A stretch of DNA of 64,000 bases from Streptomyces buecherae (GTDB taxonomy: Bacteria > Actinomycetota > Actinomycetes > Streptomycetales > Streptomycetaceae), in NCBI RefSeq assembly GCF_014295035.1, contig NZ_CP060404.1, forward strand, positions 2,003,501-2,067,500. The letters are read 5' to 3'. Within the stretch, counting starts at the first letter, position 1, and each line of letters starts with the position of its first letter. Positions 26,662 to 36,153 of the stretch are shown here, piece after piece. A program made the translations under genes and the position numbers. Under the pieces are notes generated by a model. It saw only the letters and a program-made list of their open reading frames with translations, did not search any database and was not told where the DNA came from.

Positions 26662-27396
26662 GTGACAACCAGCTCGGTCGGCCCTGCCGCCTCTCCCCTT
26701 GCCACCGCCTCGGCCACGGCGAGCCCCCCGCCCGCCGTCGCGGCCCCGCCCGCCGCGTCCCCGTACGCCTCGGCCATCGCCGCACCCTCCACTGCCCCAC
26801 CAGGTCGCGCCGCGGCGCCGGGAATCGCCGCCGCGCCGCCGCCCGGCGGTGCCCCGCTCCCCGCCCCCGGCCGCCCGGAGGCGACGCCCGCGCCCCGGGG
26901 CAGCGGCGTCTCCCTGACCGAACTGCTCGACTACGTCCGCCGCGTCGCGGCCGACGCCGCCCTCGTCGCCACGTTGCCCCTCGACCCGGAGGGCCGCACC
27001 TGGTCCCGCCTGGAGGGGCCGGGAGGCAGTGAGGCGTGGCTCATCGGCTGGCCGCCGGGCACCGGCACCGGATGGCACGATCACGGCGGCTCGCACGGCG
27101 CCTTCGCCATCGCCGACGGTGAGTTGATCGAGCAGTCGCTCGCCGCTCAGTTGCCCACCGAGGGCTGGAAGACGCTGGAGCTCGCCGAGGGCGTGGACCG
27201 CCAGCGCACCCTGCCCCGGGGCAACGGTCGCGCCTTCGGCCCGCACCACGTCCACCAGGTGCTGAACCTCTCCGCCCAGCGGCACGCCATCTCCGTGCAC
27301 GCCTACTACCCCCCGCTGCCGCTCATGCGCCGCTACAGCCGTACGGGCCCCGTACTCCGCCTTGAGCAGGTCGAGCACCCCGGGGAGTGGGCATGA
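26662..27396 (+). CDS. Cysteine dioxygenase
   Basis: A cupin iron enzyme that oxidises L-cysteine to cysteine sulfinate. The core has the metal-binding motif in GWHDHGGSHGAFAIADG, the later PHHVHQVLN histidine (third ligand) and the HAYYPPLPLMRRY block typical of bacterial cysteine dioxygenases. The first 80 or so residues are Ala/Pro-rich and probably disordered. I prefer the GTG at 26662, with AGGACGG 6 nt upstream, over the GTG at 26617. It overlaps the rhodanese gene by 4 nt. The upstream Cys-rich leader suggests control by cysteine supply. Confidence 0.9.
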   Translation: MTTSSVGPAASPLATASATASPPPAVAAPPAASPYASAIAAPSTAPPGRAAAPGIAAAPPPGGAPLPAPGRPEATPAPRGSGVSLTELLDYVRRVAADAALVATLPLDPEGRTWSRLEGPGGSEAWLIGWPPGTGTGWHDHGGSHGAFAIADGELIEQSLAAQLPTEGWKTLELAEGVDRQRTLPRGNGRAFGPHHVHQVLNLSAQRHAISVHAYYPPLPLMRRYSRTGPVLRLEQVEHPGEWA

Positions 27397-27824
27397 GCAC
27401 CCACCAGCCGACCAGCGTGGACACCCTCCTCGAACGGGCCCGGGCCCAGCTCCACCGGCTCACCCCGCACGAGGCCGCCGCCGCAGCACGGGACGGCGCC
27501 CTGCTCATCGACACCCGCTACGCCGCCCTCCGCGACCGGGACGGGCTGGTCCCCGGCGCGCTGATCGTGGAGCGCAACGAGTTGGAGTGGCGGCTCGACC
27601 CGCACGGCGACCACCGCCTGCCCGAGGTCACCGGGCACGACGTGCGGGCCGTGGTGTTCTGCAACGAGGGGTACGCCTCCGGCCTCGCGGCGGTCTCCCT
27701 CCACCAGCTCGGCCTGGCACGGGCCACCGACATCGTCGGCGGCTTCCAGGCGTGGCGGGCGGCGGGGCTGCCGATACGGCACTCCGAGAGGCCGTCCGTC
27801 CCGGCCCGGACCATCGCGGGCTAA
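27393..27824 (+). CDS. Rhodanese-domain sulfurtransferase
   Basis: A 143-residue single-domain rhodanese. The strand LLIDTRYAALRDRDGLVPGAL and the catalytic loop VVFCNEGYAS (active-site Cys) are clear, and VGGFQAWRAAGLP is the usual C-terminal signature. The ATG at 27393 overlaps the cysteine dioxygenase stop (ATGA), so the two are translationally coupled. Together they would handle excess cysteine: oxidation by the dioxygenase and sulfane transfer by this protein. Confidence 0.92.
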   Translation: MSTHQPTSVDTLLERARAQLHRLTPHEAAAAARDGALLIDTRYAALRDRDGLVPGALIVERNELEWRLDPHGDHRLPEVTGHDVRAVVFCNEGYASGLAAVSLHQLGLARATDIVGGFQAWRAAGLPIRHSERPSVPARTIAG

Positions 27825-27898
27825 CGCGATCACCGTTCGCGGGGTGCGCCTGTCCGCGCGACGGGTGGGCGCGCCCGCTTCGGCGCACCGGAGCGGGC

Positions 27899-27920
27899 AG
27901 CGGTCCCGCGCGGGACCGCT
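27899..27920. terminator. 22-bp perfect palindrome between convergent genes
   Basis: A fully self-complementary 22-mer (AGCGGTCCCGC and its complement, with no spacer), 75 nt after the rhodanese stop in the gap 27825-28102. It is convergent with recX, so it could act as a bidirectional terminator. The lack of a loop is atypical, and a protein-binding palindrome is an alternative. Confidence 0.45.
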
Positions 27921-28102
27921 CGCCTCGGCTCTGGCCCACGCTCCGGACGCGGCCAGAGCGCACCCAGGGCATGGCATACCCAGGGCTCGGACGATCGTGG
28001 GCCCGTGACCGGTGCGCGCCACATCGACGCACTTCGGTGCTCAGCGGGCCCGCGCCGTAGCGAGGGGGCTCCGCGTCCAGCAGGCTCCGCGTGGTCGCTC
28101 GG

Positions 28103-28729
28103 TCACGCGTCGGGCAGGTGGTGCTCCAGCAACTCCGCGTCCTCGCCCTCCTCCTCCAGCGCCCGTCGCACCGCCCGCAGGGCCACGCCCTCGGAGTAGC
28201 CCTTGCGGGCCAGCATCGCGGCCAGTCGCCGGATGCGCTTGTCCCGGTCGAGCCCCCGGGTGGAGCGCAGCTTGCGCTCCACCAGCTCGCGGGCGGTTCG
28301 CTCCTCCTGCTCCAGGTCGAGCTGACCGACCGCCTCGTCGATGAGCGCGGAGTCCACGCCCTTGGTACGCAACTCCCGCGCCAGCGCTCGCCGGGCGAGC
28401 CCCCTGCTGTGGTGCCGGGACTCGACCCACGCCTCGGCGAACGCCGCGTCGTTGATCAGGCCGACGTCCTCGAAGCGGGACAGCACTTCCTCCGCCACGT
28501 CATCGGGGATGTCGCGCTGGCGCAGGGCCTGGGCGAGTTGCTTGCGGGTGCGTGGCGTCCCGGTGAGCAGGCGCAGGCAGATCGCCCGCGCCTGCTCACC
28601 GGGCTCCATGCTGGAGGCTTCCCCCTGGCCCCCACGCGACGCCCTCCGCCCGGCCCTCGACGGGCCGAGGTCGTCGCTGTCCGGTCGTCCCGCGTCGCCA
28701 CTGTCCGGCCAGTCACTTCGCCGGGTCAT
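28103..28729 (-). CDS. recX: RecA regulator RecX
   Basis: A 208-residue, helix-rich modulator that inhibits RecA filament extension. An Arg/Gly/Asp-rich N-terminal 45 residues is followed by the three-helix repeats of the family: RLLTGTPRTRKQLAQALRQR, LINDAAFAEAWVESRHH with RRALARELRTKGV, and the last repeat LAAMLARKGYSEGVALRAVR. Its ATG is 3 nt after the recA stop, so the two form one operon under the damage-inducible recA promoters. Confidence 0.95.
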   Translation of the reverse strand: MTRRSDWPDSGDAGRPDSDDLGPSRAGRRASRGGQGEASSMEPGEQARAICLRLLTGTPRTRKQLAQALRQRDIPDDVAEEVLSRFEDVGLINDAAFAEAWVESRHHSRGLARRALARELRTKGVDSALIDEAVGQLDLEQEERTARELVERKLRSTRGLDRDKRIRRLAAMLARKGYSEGVALRAVRRALEEEGEDAELLEHHLPDA

Positions 28730-28732
28730 CGG

Positions 28733-29863
<1,131 letters not shown>

Positions 29864-29906
29864 GGGCTCCACCCGGTTTGCTTGAGTCGATCGCTTCACG
29901 TCCACG

Positions 29907-29929
29907 ACGCTAACGCCTGCCACTGACAA
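29907..29929 (-). promoter_or_regulatory. RecA-independent damage promoter (PafBC type) of recA
   Basis: Read on the minus strand, TTGTCAGTGGC (29929-29919), six bases, then TAGCGT (29912-29907). This matches the actinobacterial RecA-NDp/PafBC consensus TTGTCAGTGGC-N6-TAGGGT with two differences in the -10 element. Transcription would begin about 35-40 nt before the recA ATG. Confidence 0.85.
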
Positions 29930-29995
29930 TCGGTCCGGACACCCTCTCCGCCTGTGGATAACCGGGGGCAGAACCGCCAGCCAGCACCCCCATGA

Positions 29996-30021
29996 GAATA
30001 GATGTTCGATTTTGGTGTCAA
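29996..30021 (-). promoter_or_regulatory. LexA-type SOS box in the distal recA promoter
   Basis: GAAC-ATCT-ATTC on the minus strand (30007-29996), one mismatch from GAAC-N4-GTTC, with TCGAAC intact on one side. It lies between a consensus TTGACA (30021-30016) and a TATTCT-like -10, so LexA would block the polymerase. The remainder of the gap up to the AI-2E gene (30022-30231) shows no gene. Confidence 0.7.
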
Positions 30022-30231
30022 GCAAGTCCCGCTTGTGGCGCGCCCGCGCCCCGGCGTGCCGAAGCTCCGCGCCGACGTGGCCGCTGCGGCGCGGGCGATG
30101 CTCCGTTCCGCGCCGCCGCGCCACGCTCCGCCCCGTGGGGCGCCGGACGCCGCGCCGCGGCCCCGTTGCACTGCGGCCCGCCACCGCCACGGCCCCGTCT
30201 ACCGCGCCGCGGCGCGGTGGCCGCTCGGCGG

Positions 30232-31665
30232 TCAGCCCTCGGGGACCGGCTCCCCCGTCGCCGGCCCCGTTGACTCGGGCGACCGGGACGGCGCCGGGGC
30301 GCCTGTCGGGGCCTGCGCCCGCTCCGTGTCGGTCGCCTGCGCGGGCACCGTCCCCGCCGACGAGGTTCCGCCACCCCGGTCGGGGCGAGCGGGAACCGCG
30401 ACCGGCGCGGTGGGCTCGGTGTCCGCCCCGCCAGGCGCCGACGCGCCCGAGGCCGCCCCGCCCTCCCCCCGCCGGAGCGCACGCCGCAGGCGCGCCAGCC
30501 GCGACATGCCCCGCGGCCTGCGGGTGCCGCCGCCCTGCACCCGCGCCTCGTCCGTCACCTCGTACCGCTTGATGTACGTACCGAGGAACGCCTGCAGCGT
30601 CGCGGTGGCCGGGATCGCGATGAGGGCGCCGACCGCGCCGAGCAGCGCCGTGCCGGCGATCACCGAGCCGAAGGCGACGGCCGGGTGGATGTCCACGGTC
30701 TTGGCGGTGATGCGGGGCTGGAGCAGGTAGTTCTCGAACTGCTGGTAGATCACGACGAAGCCGAGCACCCACACCGCGTACCAGGGATTGACGGTGAAGG
30801 CGATCAACATCGGCAGGCCGCCGGCCAGGTAGGTGCCGATGGTGGGGATGAACTGCGAGATCAGGCCCACCCACACGGCCAGCGCCGGGGCGTACGGCAC
30901 GCCCAGCACCTCCAGCAGTATGTAGTGCGCGATACCGGAGATCAGGGCCATCAGGCCGCGGGAGTACAGGTAACCGCCGGTCTTCGCCACCGCGATCTCC
31001 CAGGCGCGGAGCACCTCGGACTGCCGGTGCGGCGGCAGCACGGAGCACAGCGCGCGGCGCAACCGCGGGCCGTCGGCGGCGAAGTAGAACGCGAAGAGGG
31101 TCACCGTCAGCAGCTTGAACAGCCCGCCGAGCACCTGCGCCGACACGTCCAGCACGTTGTTGGCGCTGTCCTGTACGTACTTCTGGAGCCAGTCGGAGTG
31201 CAGCAGGCTGTCCTGCACCTCGACCCGGGACAGCTCGGTGTGGAAGGTCGTGTTGACCCAACTGATGACCTTGTCCAGGTAGTTCGGGAAGTCCTCGACC
31301 ATGGTGACGATCTGGTCGGCGAGCATCGAACCCAGCAGGGTGAAGAAGCCGGCGACGGCGATGAGGATGCCGAGGAAGACCAGCCCGGTCGCCGCCCCAC
31401 GACGCAGCCCGCGAGCGGCCATCCAGTCCACGGCGGGCTCGATGGCCAGCGCGAGGAAGAACGCGATCAGGATGTTGAGCAGCAGCGACGTCAGCTCGTG
31501 AAACGCCCAACTGGCGAACTGGAAGCCGGCCACCAGCGCCAGGGCCAGGACCATGGCCCGGGGCAACCAACGGGGCATACGCGCACTCGCCGCGTCACGC
31601 GGGCTCACGGGGGGCGTTTCCTGAACGGTGTCTTCTGTCGCTACCACGGAGCAAGTGTGGCCCAT
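30232..31665 (-). CDS. AI-2E family (DUF20) membrane transporter
   Basis: A 477-residue polytopic protein. Membrane helices include [33 protein letters not shown] and [19 protein letters not shown], and a C-terminal group of helices contains the family motif [22 protein letters not shown]. The PxxGxxxxxxP-type end is clear ([21 protein letters not shown]). The last 110 residues are a Pro/Ala/Gly/Thr-rich cytoplasmic tail. Members export small molecules or cations; the substrate here is unknown. The ATG at 31665 is used; a GTG at 31644 is possible. Confidence 0.9.
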   Translation of the reverse strand: MGHTCSVVATEDTVQETPPVSPRDAASARMPRWLPRAMVLALALVAGFQFASWAFHELTSLLLNILIAFFLALAIEPAVDWMAARGLRRGAATGLVFLGILIAVAGFFTLLGSMLADQIVTMVEDFPNYLDKVISWVNTTFHTELSRVEVQDSLLHSDWLQKYVQDSANNVLDVSAQVLGGLFKLLTVTLFAFYFAADGPRLRRALCSVLPPHRQSEVLRAWEIAVAKTGGYLYSRGLMALISGIAHYILLEVLGVPYAPALAVWVGLISQFIPTIGTYLAGGLPMLIAFTVNPWYAVWVLGFVVIYQQFENYLLQPRITAKTVDIHPAVAFGSVIAGTALLGAVGALIAIPATATLQAFLGTYIKRYEVTDEARVQGGGTRRPRGMSRLARLRRALRRGEGGAASGASAPGGADTEPTAPVAVPARPDRGGGTSSAGTVPAQATDTERAQAPTGAPAPSRSPESTGPATGEPVPEG

Positions 31666-31770
31666 GTGGCCGACGTGACCCCGCGCACCCCTGTCATGTC
31701 CGCGTCCAACTCGGTTCCCGGGGCGACCGCCGCCCCCGCCCGGGAGGCGCTGCCCGGCGGACGTGCCCGG

Positions 31771-31922
31771 CTCCGTGCCCCGTGCCCCGTGCCCCGTGCC
31801 CGCAACTGTCGCCCCACGCCGTCCGGCCCCACCACCCCCAACGACGCGCCACTCCGTGGCTCCGTGCTCCGTGCTCCGTGCTCCGTGCTCCGTGCTCCGT
31901 GCTCCGTGCTCCGTGCTCCGTG
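31771..31922. repeat. Two heptamer arrays: CCCCGTG then (CTCCGTG)9
   Basis: One CTCCGTG and three CCCCGTG units (31771-31798) and nine perfect CTCCGTG units (31860-31922), separated by about 60 bp. They fill the gap between the AI-2E gene and the DUF3046 gene (31666-31986). The second array abuts the DUF3046 terminator without a spacer. Confidence 0.95.
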
Positions 31923-31930
31923 CTCCGAAA

Positions 31931-31954
31931 AAGCCTGCCCCGGAGGGCAGGCTT
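31931..31954 (-). terminator. Intrinsic terminator of the DUF3046 gene
   Basis: A 9-bp stem (AAGCCTGCC, 31931-31939, with 31946-31954) and 6-base loop. On the minus strand it ends in GGCTTTTTCGG, a genuine U tract. It is 33 nt after the DUF3046 stop. Confidence 0.85.
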
Positions 31955-31986
31955 CTGGCGCGCGCGGTCGTCTCCGCTCCGTTCCG

Positions 31987-32181
31987 TCAACGCCTCTCGT
32001 ACGGGACGTCGACGGCCGCGCAGACCCCGCGCCACACGTCCTTGGCGCTCCAGCCGGCCTCCAGGGCCTCGTGGACAGTCCGGCCGCCCAACTCGGACAT
32101 CACGTGGTCACGCGCGAACGAATCCGCGTACCCCTCTCCGAAGTAGTCCGCCATTCGCTGCCAGAAGACCGTCAACCGCAT
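31987..32181 (-). CDS. DUF3046 small protein
   Basis: A 64-residue protein, MRLTVFWQRMADYFGEGYA at the start and GWSAKDVWRGVCAAVDVPYERR at the end. This is the whole DUF3046 family, which is conserved near recA in actinobacteria; its function is unknown. I start at the ATG at 32181 because the family begins MRLTxFW. Longer in-frame starts would add an unrelated leader. Confidence 0.9.
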   Translation of the reverse strand: MRLTVFWQRMADYFGEGYADSFARDHVMSELGGRTVHEALEAGWSAKDVWRGVCAAVDVPYERR

Positions 32182-32261
32182 ACGTCCAGTATCGCGCCCC
32201 TGAGAGTGCAGCCGTACGGCATCGGCCGCCCCGCGCCCCGTTCCGGTCCTACGGTCGGGGG

Positions 32262-33203
32262 ATGGACCCAGCACCGACCTCACCCCTCGCCCGTGCCGAG
32301 CACTTCGTCTGGCTCACGGCCCGCGTCCTGGAGCAGCGCAGATTCGCGTACCACTTCCTGCCCCAGCGCGACGGCCTGGAGCCCGCCGTCGACGCCGTGG
32401 AGCGGGCGCTGGCCGCGTACCTGAACGACGACGGGGGGTACGGGCACGCCCTGGAGCCGGATCTGCGCGGCCCCGTCAGCCAGCCCCTGCACACCGCGTA
32501 CGCCCTGCGCGTGCTCGACGAGATCGGACGCTGCGGCGGGCAGCGCATAGAGCGGGTCTGCCGGTACCTGACCGAGATCTCCACCCCGACCGGCGCCCTC
32601 CCGGCGCTCCACCCCTCGCTGCGTGGGTACCCGGCGGCACCGTGGATTCCGGTGGTGGACGACCCCCCGAGCGACCTGCTCGCCACCGGCCCCGTCACGG
32701 GGCTGCTGCACCGGGGCGGCGTGTGGCACGCCTGGCTGTTCCGGGCCACGGACTTCTGTTGGTCGGCGGTGGAGCGGCTGGCGGACGGAGCGCCGACGCA
32801 TCCGTACGAGGTCATGGCCGCGATCACCTTCCTGGACTGCGTGCCGGACCGCCAGCGCGCGGGCGCGGTCGCGGAGCGGCTCGGCGCGCGGGTACGGGAG
32901 CAGCGGCTCGTCGTCCTCGACCCGTGGGACGCGGACGACCACCCGGTGCCGGCGGGGTACGGCCCCGGGGAGCACCACTTCGCGCACGATTTCGCACGCC
33001 TCCCCGGCTCCGTCGCCCGCCCGTGGTTCTCCGACGCGGAGATGTCGGCCTCCCTGGACCACCTCGCGGCGGCGCAGCAGGAGGACGGCGGCTGGCCCAT
33101 CAACTGGCGCCAGTGGGCACCCGGCACGGCGCTGGAGTGCCGCCCCATGGTGACCATCGACGCCCTGCTGACGCTGCGCGCGTACGGCCGGGAGATCGAC
33201 TGA
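32262..33203 (+). CDS. Prenyltransferase/squalene-cyclase-fold-like hypothetical
   Basis: A 313-residue protein. Repeated short helical segments and QxxDGGW-type motifs (AAYLNDDGGYGHALEPDLRG and AAQQEDGGWPINWRQW) suggest an alpha/alpha toroid like that of terpene cyclases and prenyltransferases. Aspartate-rich catalytic motifs are not apparent, so enzymatic activity is uncertain. The ATG at 32262 follows a GGGGG run in ACGGTCGGGGG. Its divergent neighbour is the DUF3046 gene. Confidence 0.75.
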   Translation: MDPAPTSPLARAEHFVWLTARVLEQRRFAYHFLPQRDGLEPAVDAVERALAAYLNDDGGYGHALEPDLRGPVSQPLHTAYALRVLDEIGRCGGQRIERVCRYLTEISTPTGALPALHPSLRGYPAAPWIPVVDDPPSDLLATGPVTGLLHRGGVWHAWLFRATDFCWSAVERLADGAPTHPYEVMAAITFLDCVPDRQRAGAVAERLGARVREQRLVVLDPWDADDHPVPAGYGPGEHHFAHDFARLPGSVARPWFSDAEMSASLDHLAAAQQEDGGWPINWRQWAPGTALECRPMVTIDALLTLRAYGREID

Positions 33204-33354
33204 CGGCACGGCACGGCACGGAGGACAGGGCACGACGGCTACGGCGCCGCTGGCAGCGGGGCGACGGGGCGTACGGGGCGGCGGGGCGGCCGTGAGGGCT
33301 CCGCGCACCGCGTGGTTCCGCGCACCGACCGGCCCGCCGTCTGCCCCGTGCCCC

Positions 33355-33475
33355 ATGGCGCGGAGCACTGCCCCATGGCACGGGGCACGGAGCACTGCCC
33401 CATGGCACGGGGCACGGGGCACGGAGCACTGCCCCATGGCACGGGGCACGAGGCACGGAGCGGCGGCCCCGGGTA
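33355..33475. repeat. Mixed CACGGGG/CACGGAG repeats with GCACTGCCCCATGG units
   Basis: In the convergent gap 33204-33579, a 27-bp unit (CACTGCCCCATGG plus CACGGGG and CACGGAG heptamers) recurs at 33361, 33388 and 33422. The last interval is 34 bp, exactly one heptamer longer. Degenerate copies extend to 33500. No gene is seen in the gap. Confidence 0.9.
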
Positions 33476-33579
33476 CGGGGCGCGGCGCACGGGGCGCGGA
33501 GTGCCGGCCGCGCGGTGCGTTCGTACGCACGATCGCCGGGGCGCGGAACGGGGCCCGTACGGCGCGCGCGGTCGGGTCG

Positions 33580-33888
33580 TCAGCCGGCGACGGCCCGCAC
33601 CAGCGCCGTCACGGCCACGGCGACCGCCACCACGAGCAGGAACGGGGCGCGCAGTACCAGGGCGAGGGCCGCCGCGCCCAGGCCCGCAGCGCGGGCGTCG
33701 ATGACGAGCGTGTGCTCCGTGCTGAACGTCTGCTGCGCGATCAGGGCGGCCAGCAGCGCCACGGGCAGCAGGGCGGACAGTCGCTTGACCAGTGGGCGCT
33801 CCAGGGCGCCCGCCGGCACGGAGAGGCCGAGTAGCTTGACCAGGTAGCAGCCGGCGGCCGTCACGGCGATGGCGAACCACGTGTTCAT
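33580..33888 (-). CDS. azlD: AzlD-type branched-chain amino acid export subunit
   Basis: A 102-residue membrane protein with three or four helices (NTWFAIAVTAAGCYLVKLLGL, LSALLPVALLAALIAQQTF, GLGAAALALVLRAPFLLVVAVAVAVTALV). It is the small partner of AzlC in LIV-E exporters. The ATG at 33888 overlaps the azlC stop by 4 nt, with GGAGAG upstream. Confidence 0.9.
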   Translation of the reverse strand: MNTWFAIAVTAAGCYLVKLLGLSVPAGALERPLVKRLSALLPVALLAALIAQQTFSTEHTLVIDARAAGLGAAALALVLRAPFLLVVAVAVAVTALVRAVAG

Positions 33889-35120
33889 CGGTTCTCTCCT
33901 TCGGCGGTACCGCTGGGCTTCGTAGCATCGGTCGCGGTCGTGGGCTCGGGCTGCCCCTCGGGCCGTGTGGCGGCGCGACGGCCGTGCGCGGCCAGGACGA
34001 TCGGTGCGGCGAGCGCCGCCACCAGCACCGGCACCCCCGCGGGCAGGACCGGCACACAGGCGAGGACGAGGACGACCCCGAGGCCGGCCACCACGCGCTC
34101 CAGTGGGCTGCGGAGCATCGGGGCCAGGAGGGCGAGGAAGACCGCGGGGCCGGCCGCGTCGAGGCCCCAGTCGTTGGGGTCGCCCAGCGAGGCGGCGCCG
34201 AGTGCGCCGATCAACGTGGTGAGGTTCCACAGCGCGTACAGGCTCGCTCCCGTCACGACGAAGCCCAGCCGGGCGGCGCGCCGGTCCCGCTGGGCCAGTG
34301 CGACGGCGGCGGTCTCGTCGATGACCCAGTGGGCGGCCAGCGGCCGAAGGGCCCGGGGCAGCAGCAGGAGTTGGGAGAGGCGCAGCCCGTAGAAGGCGTT
34401 GCGTATGCCGAGGAAGAACGCGCCGGCCGCCGCCGTCAACGGGTTGCCGCCGGCGGCCAGGGCGCCGACGAGCGCGAACTGCGAGGCTCCGGTGAACACC
34501 AGCAGACTGAGCACACACGTTTGCAGCAGGCTGAGCCCGGAGCCGGCGGACGTGACGCCGAAGGCGAACCCGGAGAGCCCGACCGCGACGCCCACCCCGA
34601 GCGCGTCCCGCACCACGGCCCCGTCCCCCGCGTCGGCCCCGCCGTCGCCCGCCGGATGCCGCGGCCCCGCACCGCCCGCCCCGGCGGGAGCGGCCGGCCG
34701 CCCCGTGCCCCGGGCCCCGTCCCCCGCCGCGCTCGCCGCCCCGTGCCCCGCGCCGGACGCCCGCCCAGCGTCGGACGCCCGTCCAGCGCCGGCGGGCCCG
34801 CGCCCCGTGCCAGTCGCCTCGTCGGCGCCGCCGGCCCCGCGCTCCGTCAGGCTCTGCGCTCCGTGCCCCGTCGGCTTCGCCGCCCCGTGCCCCGTGTCGG
34901 TCGCGACGGCCGCGCTGGACGGAGCCCCGTCAGCCGCGCCGCTCGGCGCTCCGTCCAGCGCGCCGGCCGGCGCCCCACCGGGCTCCGTGGTCGGCGCTCC
35001 GTGCCCCGTGCCCCGTGCTCCGTCCTCGTCCCCACGGCGCGGGGCTCGTGCCGCGCCGTTCGTACGCTCCGCGCGCCGCACGGGGCGCTGCCATTCCTCG
35101 CGTTCCGCTTGTTCGACCAC
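33885..35120 (-). CDS. azlC: AzlC-type amino acid exporter with long low-complexity N-terminus
   Basis: A 411-residue protein; the family is usually about 230-250. Residues about 170-385 are the conserved AzlC permease (VRDALGVGVAVGLSGFAFG, LLVFTGASQFALVGALAAGGNP, GAFFLGIRNAFYGLRL, AAHWVIDETAAVALAQ). Residues 27-165 are Gly/Ala/Asp/Arg-rich and carry many GTGHGA, TGHGAQ and GAGHGA units encoded by CACGGGG-type heptamers. The first 26 residues (MVEQAEREEW on) look conserved, so the repeat lies between start and permease. The start is GTG at 35120. It lies between the araC gene and azlD in one operon. Confidence 0.88.
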   Translation of the reverse strand: MVEQAEREEWQRPVRRAERTNGAARAPRRGDEDGARGTGHGAPTTEPGGAPAGALDGAPSGAADGAPSSAAVATDTGHGAAKPTGHGAQSLTERGAGGADEATGTGRGPAGAGRASDAGRASGAGHGAASAAGDGARGTGRPAAPAGAGGAGPRHPAGDGGADAGDGAVVRDALGVGVAVGLSGFAFGVTSAGSGLSLLQTCVLSLLVFTGASQFALVGALAAGGNPLTAAAGAFFLGIRNAFYGLRLSQLLLLPRALRPLAAHWVIDETAAVALAQRDRRAARLGFVVTGASLYALWNLTTLIGALGAASLGDPNDWGLDAAGPAVFLALLAPMLRSPLERVVAGLGVVLVLACVPVLPAGVPVLVAALAAPIVLAAHGRRAATRPEGQPEPTTATDATKPSGTAEGENR

Positions 35121-35176
35121 GCCGGCACCGTACGGGTGTCCGAACGACGCGGTCTTGTACGTTCTTGCGGTCGCGG

Positions 35177-36016
35177 TCAGGGGCGCTGGCGCCCGTTCGA
35201 GCGCTCTCTGCGGTAGGCGCCCGGCGGCACGCCGACGATGCGGGTGAAGTGGCGGCCCAGGTGCGGCTGGTCGGTGAAGCCAACCAGGGCGGCGGTCTCG
35301 GCTGGCGGCGTGCCGTCCTCCAGGAGCCGGCGGGCGCGCCGCACCCGGGCGTCGGTCAGCCAGGCGTGCGGGGGCATCCCGTACGCGGCGCGGAAGGCGC
35401 GGAGCAGGGCGAAGGGGCCGGTGCCGAGCTCCGCGGCCAGGCTCGCGAGGGTGGGCGGGGCGGCCATCCGGGCCTCCAGGATCTCCCTGGCCCGGGCGGC
35501 GGTGCGCGCGCCGGCCCCGCGCGGTGCGGGGCGGTCGGGGAGCGTCCCGCCGTGCCGGCGCAGCAGCCTCGCGATGGCCTGGCGCAGCACCGTGTCGGCG
35601 GCCAGCGCGTTGCCCCGCTCCGCGGCCTGGTGGACGGCCATGATCAACCGCACGCTCTCCGGGTCCTGCACGACCGGTTCGCGGAACCAGGCCGTCCCAC
35701 GGGACGTGGACACCTCAGCGGCGATGTCGTCGACCATGGCGGCGGCCGGGTAGAGCACGTGGTACGCCCAGCCTTCGGGCACTCCGGCGCGTGCCGTGTG
35801 CGCCACGTCGGGGTTGATCATGACGACGCCGCCCGGACCCACCCGCTGCACGCCGGTCGGCAGCCGGATCTCCTCGACGCCGCCGGTGATCGCGCCGATG
35901 ACGTAGCCGTCGTGGGTGTGCTGCGGGAAGGCGTGCCGGATGTAGCGGGCGTTCAGCAGGTCCACGCCCGGCAGCTCCGCGTACTGCCAGTGCCTCGCCC
36001 GCTCCCGCTCGCTCAT
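35177..36016 (-). CDS. AraC-family regulator of azlCD
   Basis: A 279-residue regulator. The N-terminal cupin-like sensing domain (ARYIRHAFPQHTHDGYVIGAI, with HTHD) is followed by two helix-turn-helix motifs at the C-terminus (LASLAAELGTGPFALLRAFRAAYG and AETAALVGFTDQPHLGRHF). It is 56 nt upstream of azlC on the same strand, so it probably controls the exporter in response to an amino acid. I start at the ATG at 36016; an in-frame start 66 nt upstream adds an Arg/Thr-rich leader. Confidence 0.9.
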   Translation of the reverse strand: MSERERARHWQYAELPGVDLLNARYIRHAFPQHTHDGYVIGAITGGVEEIRLPTGVQRVGPGGVVMINPDVAHTARAGVPEGWAYHVLYPAAAMVDDIAAEVSTSRGTAWFREPVVQDPESVRLIMAVHQAAERGNALAADTVLRQAIARLLRRHGGTLPDRPAPRGAGARTAARAREILEARMAAPPTLASLAAELGTGPFALLRAFRAAYGMPPHAWLTDARVRRARRLLEDGTPPAETAALVGFTDQPHLGRHFTRIVGVPPGAYRRERSNGRQRP

Positions 36017-36124
36017 GCCCCCATTGTGCGTAACGGTCGTTCGACGGTTCCGGCCGGCCGCCCGGGTGGTCACCCGGGCCACGCGACGGGCTGCACAGCC
36101 CGGGTGACCTGCCGCTCCGGTCGA

Positions 36125-36147
36125 TTGTCAGTGGTGCGGTGCACGAT
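36125..36147 (+). promoter_or_regulatory. PafBC-type damage promoter of lhr
   Basis: TTGTCAGTGGT (36125-36135), six bases, then CACGAT (36142-36147). The -35-like half matches the recA element at 29919-29929 in 10 of 11 bases, and the spacing is the same. The predicted transcription start, about 7 nt after the -10, coincides with the lhr ATG at 36154. Confidence 0.75.
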
Positions 36148-36153
36148 GGGGGC

